Positions 20,327 through 26,106 of a DNA stretch of 26,106 nt are shown here, piece by piece (the stretch's first letter is position 1; each line of letters starts with the position of its first letter). The stretch is from JBFJVZ01 sp041623895 (GTDB lineage: Bacteria > Planctomycetota > Planctomycetia > Pirellulales > Pirellulaceae): the NCBI GenBank assembly GCA_041623895.1, contig JBFJVZ010000052.1, forward strand, positions 1 through 26,106, in the 5' to 3' direction. The translations under genes were made by a program, and so were the position numbers. Below the pieces are notes generated by a model that was not told where the DNA came from, did no database searches, and saw only the letters and a list, made by a program, of their open reading frames with translations.

Positions 20327-22750
20327 ATGAAAAGCTTGCCAATCCTGACGACTCTTTGTGTTGCTTTGCTCAGCGCAACTTCGCTCCCCTGCCAGGCCGA
20401 CGAGTTGGACTTCGTTCACGACGTCGTGCCGATTCTTCGCCAACACTGTGAAAAATGTCACGGCGGGGAGGAAGCCGAAGGTGGGTTTTCGATCAACAGC
20501 CGGTCCAGTTTCATCGATGGCGGTGCGACTCCGGGGAACGTCGACGAGTCGCGGTTCATGCAGCTGGTATTGTCCCAGGATCCTGATCAGCAAATGCCGC
20601 CCAAGGATCTGCCACGGGTCTCTGAACAGGATCGGGCAACCTTGATTAGCTGGGTCCGCACCGGATTGCCGTGGACGGACGGATACACGTTCGCCAAGAA
20701 CGCTTATCAGCCACCGCTGTTGCCCCGCGACGTCGTTTTGCCTCCGTCGCGGCCAGGTCGGGAGCATCCGATTGACCGCTTGTTGGACAAATACTTGTTG
20801 GAGCACCAGCGTGCTTGGCCCGATCCTGTTGACGATGCTGCGTTTATTCGCCGCGCCTTTCTGGACTTGACCGGATTACTGCCGGACGCGGACAAGGTCG
20901 AAGCTTACTTGGACAACGACGATCCGGGCAAACGTCAGCAGCTTGTCGATGATCTGCTCAGCGACAACGTTGCCTATGCCGAACATTGGCTGACTTTCTG
21001 GAACGACTGGCTGCGAAACGACTATGACGGAACCGGCTTCATCACCGGCGGTCGCAAACAGATCAGCAGTTGGCTGTACAAGTCATTGATCGGAAATCTC
21101 CCTTACGACGAGTTCGCGCGGCAGTTGATTGCACCCAGATCCGATGAAAGCCGCGGCTTTATCGACGGGATCAAATGGCGCGGCACCGTCAGTGCGGGAC
21201 AATCGCTGGAAATTCAATTTGCGCAAAGCGTGGCTCAGACGTTCCTGGGCATCAACATGAAGTGCGCTTCCTGCCACGACAGTTTCATCGACAGCTGGAA
21301 ATTGTCCGACGCCTACGCGCTGGCTGCCATTTACGCACGGCAGCCACTGATGATTCATCGCTGCGATAAGCCCACCGGCGAGACAGCCAAGCCTGCGTGG
21401 TTGTTTGCCGAATTGGGCGAAATTGATCCTGTCGCTTCCCGCGATCAGCGATTGACCCAATTATCACAACTGATGACTGATCAAGATAACGGCCGATTCT
21501 CGCGGACCGTGGTCAATCGATTATGGGCACAACTGATGGGACGCGGCATCGTTCATCCGCTTGACGCGATGCACACGCGCCCGTGGAATGAAGAACTGCT
21601 GGACTACCTGGCCAACTACCTGACGGAGCACGATTACGACTTGAAAGCGGTTTTGCGGCTGATTGCCACTTCTGATGCCTACGCATCGCGAAGCGAGATT
21701 ATCAGTGAGCGTGATCAGTTGGAGTCGGACTACGTCTACGCCGGCCCGCGTGCAAAGCGAATGACCGCCGAGCAGTACCTGGATGCGGTTTGGAAGTTGA
21801 CCGGCCAGGCGCCGCTAAAGTTCGATGCGCCGTTGATGCGTGGGGATTTTGATGACTTGGGCACCTCCCAGGTGGAATTGTCAGCCAGTTGGATTTGGCA
21901 CCCGCAGGAGCAAACTGCGAAACAAAACGTGGAGCATCTCGTGTTTCGCAAAGAGCTTGAGCTGACCGCGCCGGTGCAATCTGCGATGGCAGCGATTTCC
22001 GCTGACAATGAATTCGAGTTATACGTTGGCAATCGCCGCCGAGCCGCCAGCAAGGATTGGACGGTGGTCGAATCGGTCGCACTGCAAGGAGCGCTAAAAA
22101 AGGGCAAGAATACCATCGTTGTGGTTGCGCGAAATCTTGGTGATTCGCCGGCCGGCTTGTTTTTTCAAATGCACGTTGCCCTGGAAGGTGATCAGCAACT
22201 GACGATTGCCTCGGATGATACCTGGCAAGTCACACGGGGTCAGCCGCAGGGTGGCCGCGAAGGACGCCTGGGCAAGCTCCCAGCTCCTTGGGTCGCGGCG
22301 GTCGTGCAAGAGAAACTTCCTGCTTATGCGGAAACGGTCGACCCGCAGGCCAAGCGAATTCTGGCGACCGGGGCTGCAGCGGGACAGTTGATGGTGCGAG
22401 CGTCATTGCTGAAAAGCAATTTTTTGATGCGTTCGTTGGGACGTCCCAATCGCGATCAAATCGTCACCTCGCGGCCTGCGGGGCTAACCACGCTGGAGGC
22501 CATCGATTTGTCTAACCACGAAACTTTGGCAACAATTATCAGTGGCGGCGCCGGGCGGTGGTCCGCTGATTATCAGGATGCTCCCGGCGAGCTAGTGGAT
22601 CAATTGTTTTTGGCGGCATTAGCGCGGCGTGCCACCCCGGGCGAACGACAATCATTGCTGCAGGCGTTGGGCGATTCGCCCAGTGTGGCAGTAATTGAAG
22701 ATGTTTTATGGGCGGTCTTTGTGATGCCCGAATTTATGATCATCCGATGA
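20327..22750 (+). CDS. Planctomycete cytochrome protein, PSCyt1-DUF1549-DUF1553
   Basis: The 807-residue product has a signal peptide (cleavage near residue 24). A PSCyt1-type cytochrome c domain follows, with CEKCH at 41-45 and a downstream Met-Pro-Pro (QQMPPKD) that probably supplies the axial Met. DUF1549 (about 147-330) contains a second heme-like motif, CASCH at 313-317, and DUF1553 (about 400-800) ends with FVMPEFMIIR. Between about 519 and 637 a beta-rich stretch (SWIWHPQE... to DDTWQVTR) interrupts DUF1553; it resembles a galactose-binding-like jelly roll. Such proteins are expanded in planctomycetes and occur with DUF1501 partners; the substrate is unknown, with polysaccharide-linked redox chemistry suspected. 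The DUF1501 gene follows by 22 bases. Confidence 0.9.
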   Translation: MKSLPILTTLCVALLSATSLPCQADELDFVHDVVPILRQHCEKCHGGEEAEGGFSINSRSSFIDGGATPGNVDESRFMQLVLSQDPDQQMPPKDLPRVSEQDRATLISWVRTGLPWTDGYTFAKNAYQPPLLPRDVVLPPSRPGREHPIDRLLDKYLLEHQRAWPDPVDDAAFIRRAFLDLTGLLPDADKVEAYLDNDDPGKRQQLVDDLLSDNVAYAEHWLTFWNDWLRNDYDGTGFITGGRKQISSWLYKSLIGNLPYDEFARQLIAPRSDESRGFIDGIKWRGTVSAGQSLEIQFAQSVAQTFLGINMKCASCHDSFIDSWKLSDAYALAAIYARQPLMIHRCDKPTGETAKPAWLFAELGEIDPVASRDQRLTQLSQLMTDQDNGRFSRTVVNRLWAQLMGRGIVHPLDAMHTRPWNEELLDYLANYLTEHDYDLKAVLRLIATSDAYASRSEIISERDQLESDYVYAGPRAKRMTAEQYLDAVWKLTGQAPLKFDAPLMRGDFDDLGTSQVELSASWIWHPQEQTAKQNVEHLVFRKELELTAPVQSAMAAISADNEFELYVGNRRRAASKDWTVVESVALQGALKKGKNTIVVVARNLGDSPAGLFFQMHVALEGDQQLTIASDDTWQVTRGQPQGGREGRLGKLPAPWVAAVVQEKLPAYAETVDPQAKRILATGAAAGQLMVRASLLKSNFLMRSLGRPNRDQIVTSRPAGLTTLEAIDLSNHETLATIISGGAGRWSADYQDAPGELVDQLFLAALARRATPGERQSLLQALGDSPSVAVIEDVLWAVFVMPEFMIIR

Positions 22751-22772
22751 CAGATCAGCGGTAGAGTCCAGC

Positions 22773-24215
22773 ATGCACCAACCCACTGACGCACCTGAGT
22801 CGATTATCCGCCGTGACTTTCTCAAGCAGCTATCCGCTGCCAGTGTCGCGGCGCTGACAGCGGGCGCTCCGAAGTTGTTAACAGGCGAAGACGTCAAACC
22901 GCCCGAGCCCACAGCCGACCGTTGCATCTTGATTTGGCTGGCTGGTGGCATGGCGGCGCCCGATACGTTTGACCCAAAGCACTACACGCCATTCAAGCAA
23001 GGATTGCCGGTCACGGAGATGGTCAGCACGTTTCCGGCGATCGATACGGTTGTCGACAACATCAAGATCACGGAAGGCCTGGAGCACATTGCCCAGGTGA
23101 TGGATTTGGCGACGCTGATTCGCTCGGCGGTACAACCGGACTTGGGCAGCATCCTGCATTCGCGGCATCAGTATCATTGGCACACCGGTTACGTTCCGCC
23201 GCAAACGGTGGCATGTCCGCATCTGGGTTCTTGGATGGCGCGCGTGCTGGGGCCGGTCAATCCGGTGATGCCCGCCTTTGTCAATATCGGGCAGCGGCTG
23301 GAAGGCGTGGGAGAAAAAGAGGAACTTAAAGCGTTCACAACCGCAGGTTTCTTTGGCAGCCAATATGCACCGATGAACCTGCCGTTTCCCGAGCAAGCGG
23401 CCAAGTCGGTGATGCCTCCCAAAGCGATGACGTCGCAACGCTTCGCCAACCGCGACAAGTTGTTTCGCAAGTTGGTCGACCAGAGCCCCCATCGTGAATT
23501 CTTAAGCGACTATCAGCAGCAGTCGATGTTGCGTTCCCTGGACAGCGCGTATCGATTGCTCAGCAGTAAAGATCGCGCCGCATTTGACGTCACCCTGGAG
23601 CCGAAGGAGAGTTACGAAAAGTACGATACCAGCCGATTTGGACGCGGCTGTTTGTTGGCCAGACGATTGATCGAAGCCGGATCGCGGTTTGTGGAAGTCA
23701 CCACGGAGTACGTCCCGTTCCTGCACTGGGACACGCACAACAGTGGGCATGAAACGGTGCGGCGGCTGAAGCGTGAAATTGACGTTCCTATCTCGCAGTT
23801 GATCATCGATCTTAAGGCCCGCGGCTTACTTGATCGAACCTTGGTGATCATCGCCTCGGAATTCAGTCGCGATGCGATCATGGAAGGGCAGCCGGGATCA
23901 TCGGCTAACGACCAGGCCACGTTCAAGGTTGACACGGTAACGGAAATGAAGCATTACGGGCTGCATCGGCACTTCACCGGCGGAACGAGTGTGGTCATGT
24001 TTGGCGGCGGCATGAAACGAGGATATCTGTACGGCGAAACGGCTGCCGAGCGACCGTTAGTGGCGATCAAAAATCCGGTCAGCGTGACCGACTTGCATGC
24101 CACGATGATGCGGGCGATGGGTATCAGCCCCAACACGGGCTTTGAGGTCGAAGGCAGGCCCTTCTACGTCACCGAAGATGGCAAAGGCGTCCCGGTGGCT
24201 GACGTGTTTGCCTAG
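22773..24215 (+). CDS. DUF1501 protein with Tat-type signal
   Basis: The 480-residue protein begins with a twin-arginine export signal (RRDFLKQLSAASVAALTAG, Arg13-Arg14), implying that it folds before export. The body has the DUF1501 hallmarks: LIWLAGGMAAPDTFDPK near the start, RFVEVTTEY and the HWDTHNSGH block in the middle, and VIIASEFSR followed by HYGLHRHFTG and a C-terminal TDLHATMM. The fold is related to the alkaline phosphatase/sulfatase superfamily, but the usual nucleophile is not assignable. It is 22 bases downstream of its DUF1549/1553 partner and almost certainly co-transcribed with it. The typical pairing supports a joint periplasmic function, still undefined. Confidence 0.92.
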   Translation: MHQPTDAPESIIRRDFLKQLSAASVAALTAGAPKLLTGEDVKPPEPTADRCILIWLAGGMAAPDTFDPKHYTPFKQGLPVTEMVSTFPAIDTVVDNIKITEGLEHIAQVMDLATLIRSAVQPDLGSILHSRHQYHWHTGYVPPQTVACPHLGSWMARVLGPVNPVMPAFVNIGQRLEGVGEKEELKAFTTAGFFGSQYAPMNLPFPEQAAKSVMPPKAMTSQRFANRDKLFRKLVDQSPHREFLSDYQQQSMLRSLDSAYRLLSSKDRAAFDVTLEPKESYEKYDTSRFGRGCLLARRLIEAGSRFVEVTTEYVPFLHWDTHNSGHETVRRLKREIDVPISQLIIDLKARGLLDRTLVIIASEFSRDAIMEGQPGSSANDQATFKVDTVTEMKHYGLHRHFTGGTSVVMFGGGMKRGYLYGETAAERPLVAIKNPVSVTDLHATMMRAMGISPNTGFEVEGRPFYVTEDGKGVPVADVFA

Positions 24216-24261
24216 AGGATAACTGAAACTACATGATTTGATTTCGTTGGGGGTACTACCG

Positions 24262-25047
24262 ATGCCGTTAGACAAAAATGACAGTCACGCTGCAAACTTC
24301 TTGTTGATTTATCTGCTCGTCGTCGGGATTGGAGCCGCTGTTACAATCGTGCTCAATTTCCCGGGGAACGAGATCGCGAAAGACGCAAAAACGTTTTCCG
24401 AGCATCAAGGTTTTCTTCGCTTCGGAAAACTTTCGCCAGACCAAGGACTGATCCTGTTGGCCTTCGTGGCCGGCGTGGCTGGCAGCTTTTTGCACGCCGG
24501 ACAATCGCTGATTACCTTCGTCGGCAATGAATCATTCAAGGCGTCTTGGACGGCCTGGTATCTCTTTCGCCCTTGGATTGGCGGCGTTCTCGGATTTGCG
24601 ATTTACTTTGCATTGCGCGCCGGACTGATCGGGGGAGCCAGCGCAGTGAACCCGTACGGCGTTGTGGCCTTGGGACTATTGGGTGGTTGGTTCTCCAAAA
24701 CGACCACCGACAAGCTGCAGGAAGTGTTTGAAACTCTGTTCAAGACGGACGCGGACAAGGATCGAAAAGACAAGTTGATCAATGCCGAACGCCCGATTAT
24801 TGAGTCCGTCGATCCATCGCCGGTGCCGGCAAACCAGAACGACATCACCATCGTTGGCCGCAACTTCATGACAGGGGCGACCTTGATTATTGACGGAGAA
24901 CAGCTGACGCCGGGGACGGTTTCAGACACGGAGTTGAAAGTTACCTTGACACAACGGCCTGCCGCCGGAACCGAATCATCGATCCAAGTCAAGAATCCGC
25001 AAGGCCAGGAACCCACCTCGAGTGAATTCAAGGTCTTATTTGAATGA
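24262..25047 (+). CDS. Membrane protein with C-terminal IPT/TIG domain
   Basis: This 261-residue protein has three or four transmembrane helices (about 11-32, 61-83, 99-120 and 131-145). A charged helical linker (about 149-175) and an IPT/TIG immunoglobulin-like domain (about 178-260) follow. In the latter, PIIESVDPSPVPAN...ITIVGRNF is the typical opening and VKNPQGQEPTSSEFKV the typical end. IPT domains usually mediate binding outside the cell or in regulators. The start at 24262 (MPLDKND) is preferred to 24238. It follows the DUF1501 gene by 46 bases and could be co-transcribed. I do not recognise the membrane part and propose no specific function. Confidence 0.75.
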   Translation: MPLDKNDSHAANFLLIYLLVVGIGAAVTIVLNFPGNEIAKDAKTFSEHQGFLRFGKLSPDQGLILLAFVAGVAGSFLHAGQSLITFVGNESFKASWTAWYLFRPWIGGVLGFAIYFALRAGLIGGASAVNPYGVVALGLLGGWFSKTTTDKLQEVFETLFKTDADKDRKDKLINAERPIIESVDPSPVPANQNDITIVGRNFMTGATLIIDGEQLTPGTVSDTELKVTLTQRPAAGTESSIQVKNPQGQEPTSSEFKVLFE

Positions 25048-25127
25048 CCGAGGCCATTGGAGTTGCTCGCGTCTGCATTGAATGCCCATCGTCGGCGCCA
25101 CCCACACCGATGCGAATTCGCTACGAT

Positions 25128-25157
25128 TCTAGCTTCTAGAAAACTCGATTTTTTTTT
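25128..25157 (+). terminator. Weak hairpin and T-run after the IPT/TIG gene
   Basis: A TCTAG-CTT-CTAGA hairpin (25128-25140) is followed after about ten bases by nine or ten Ts. The stem is short and detached from the T-run. The T-run lies just before the ribosome site of the next gene, so it may only be an AT-rich leader. Confidence 0.25.
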
Positions 25158-25169
25158 CAGAGAGAAACT

Positions 25170-26015
25170 ATGGAAGCCTGGCCAATCGGCGTATTTGCCT
25201 CGATCGATGCGGGACTCGGAGTCAGCTGGGATGTGATCTCGGAATTGGGAGTGCCGACGATTCAGCTGCACGCCCCGCATCCGGACAAACGCGATCAACC
25301 ATCGGCTGAACAATTGAGAGCCCAATTGAGCGAGATGGGGGTGGTGTGCACAGCTGTGTTCGGCGGATTTGCGGGCGAAAGCTACGCGGACATACCTACG
25401 GTCATCAAGTCGGTCGGCCTGGTTCCGATTCAGACGCGGCAGAGCCGGTTGGAGGAGATGTTCCAGATCGCTGACTTTGCCAGGTGGCTTGGTTGTGACA
25501 CGGTCGCATTGCACTTGGGCTTCATTCCGCACGATCCAAGTGCGGAAGGGTACAGTGACATTGTGGACGTGACGCGGCAGTTGTGCGATCACTGCAAGGC
25601 GAACGGACAGTTTCTGCATTTGGAGACCGGACAAGAAACGGCCGATGGATTGTTGGAATTTATTGACCAGGTGGGCCGCGACAATTTGAAAATCAATTTC
25701 GATCCGGCCAACATGATTTTGTACGGTACAGGGCAACCAATTGAAGCACTGCGTGCCGTCGCCGCGCATGTTCGCAGTGTGCACTGCAAGGATGGGACTT
25801 GGAGCGATAAGCCTGGCGAGACGTGGGGTGCCGAAGTGCCGCTGGGCCAGGGCGATGTCGACATCCGACAGTACCTGAAGACCCTCAAGGAGATTGGTTA
25901 CCAGGGTCCACTGACAATCGAACGCGAAATCCCGCAAGACCCGCAACGACAACGCGAAGAAATTGGCCAGGCGATCGAGTTGTTGACTCAGCTAAAAGCG
26001 GAGCTCTTGGGATAA
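25170..26015 (+). CDS. Sugar phosphate isomerase/epimerase-like TIM-barrel protein
   Basis: The 281-residue protein has the xylose-isomerase-like TIM barrel (AP endonuclease 2 superfamily). Candidate metal ligands are seen at the ends of successive strands: His in VALHLG, Glu in HLETGQ, Asp in INFDPANM, His in VHCKDG and Glu near the end in TIEREI. The GQGDVDIRQYLKTLKEIGYQGPLTIE block is typical of this group. Members isomerise or epimerise sugars, inositols or related keto compounds; the substrate cannot be told here. AGAGAG about five bases upstream supports ATG 25170. It stands 122 bases after the IPT/TIG gene, so it may have its own promoter. It is complete within the window. Confidence 0.88.
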   Translation: MEAWPIGVFASIDAGLGVSWDVISELGVPTIQLHAPHPDKRDQPSAEQLRAQLSEMGVVCTAVFGGFAGESYADIPTVIKSVGLVPIQTRQSRLEEMFQIADFARWLGCDTVALHLGFIPHDPSAEGYSDIVDVTRQLCDHCKANGQFLHLETGQETADGLLEFIDQVGRDNLKINFDPANMILYGTGQPIEALRAVAAHVRSVHCKDGTWSDKPGETWGAEVPLGQGDVDIRQYLKTLKEIGYQGPLTIEREIPQDPQRQREEIGQAIELLTQLKAELLG

Positions 26016-26079
26016 CAGGCGGCGCACCGACAGCGTGAATGTCGTCGCTCGCTCCTAGGCTGTGAATTTATGATCGTCG

Positions 26080-26098
26080 TCGTTCGCTCCGCGAACGA
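26080..26098. repeat. TCGTTCGC-TCC-GCGAACGA palindrome (REP-like)
   Basis: Perfect 8-base arms surround a 3-base loop, 64 bases after the isomerase-like gene. A degenerate copy of the left side (TCGTCGCTCGCTCC) precedes it at 26042. The sequence continues beyond the window. It could also act as a hairpin at the transcript end; no T-run is visible. Confidence 0.55.
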
Positions 26099-26106
26099 TC
26101 GTTCCC

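Noticed and set aside
24603..25952. Minus-strand open frame of 449 codons
   Set aside because: It runs across the IPT/TIG gene, the intergenic gap and the isomerase-like gene, all well supported on the plus strand. It shows no domain of its own.

Overview
The window looks like chromosomal DNA of a planctomycete, most likely a member of the Pirellulales (Rhodopirellula relatives). The markers are a DUF1549/DUF1553 cytochrome protein followed by a DUF1501 protein, an SHD1-domain secreted protein, a zinc-ribbon membrane protein, several REP-like palindromes, and moderate-to-high GC. I saw no tRNA, rRNA, CRISPR array, transposase or phage gene.

Layout. (1) 128-616 holds a stand-alone CinA-type amidohydrolase on the plus strand. 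(2) 828-3745 is a minus-strand series: an ornithine cyclodeaminase/mu-crystallin family enzyme, a c'-type cytochrome, a group I truncated hemoglobin and two small membrane proteins. (3) 3942-7958 is a minus-strand set: an APH-like/P-loop fusion protein, a double universal stress protein (USP) coupled to it by an ATGA overlap, and an NtrC-family sigma-54 activator. (4) 8216-9363 holds two more c'-type cytochromes, convergent. (5) 8914-12422 is a minus-strand operon: USP, UspE-like USP, dihydroorotate-dehydrogenase-like flavoprotein, cytochrome. A single-domain USP diverges from its head. (6) 13107-15686 holds a 39-residue membrane peptide, glgC and a ferredoxin-NADP reductase, all minus. (7) 15867-26015 is a plus-strand housekeeping and planctomycete-specific stretch: SHD1 protein, protoporphyrinogen oxidase, zinc-ribbon protein, DUF1549/1553 and DUF1501 pair, IPT/TIG membrane protein and a sugar-phosphate isomerase/epimerase-like protein.

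The central candidate system is a sigma-54-controlled stress and low-oxygen module. It comprises four USP genes (seven USP domains), an APH/P-loop fusion, three paralogous monoheme cytochromes, a PyrD-like flavoprotein, a nearby hemoglobin and glgC, and an NtrC-type activator with no sensor kinase in the window. Both divergent intergenic regions (7959-8215 and 12423-12656) have back-to-back GG-N10-GC (-24/-12) promoter candidates around a shared GTGTGCAC element. The palindrome TGTGC-N6-GCACA also occurs just beyond the 3' end of the activator gene. The promoters, the activator-site link and the low-oxygen interpretation are inferences from sequence. The gene-family calls are mostly firm.
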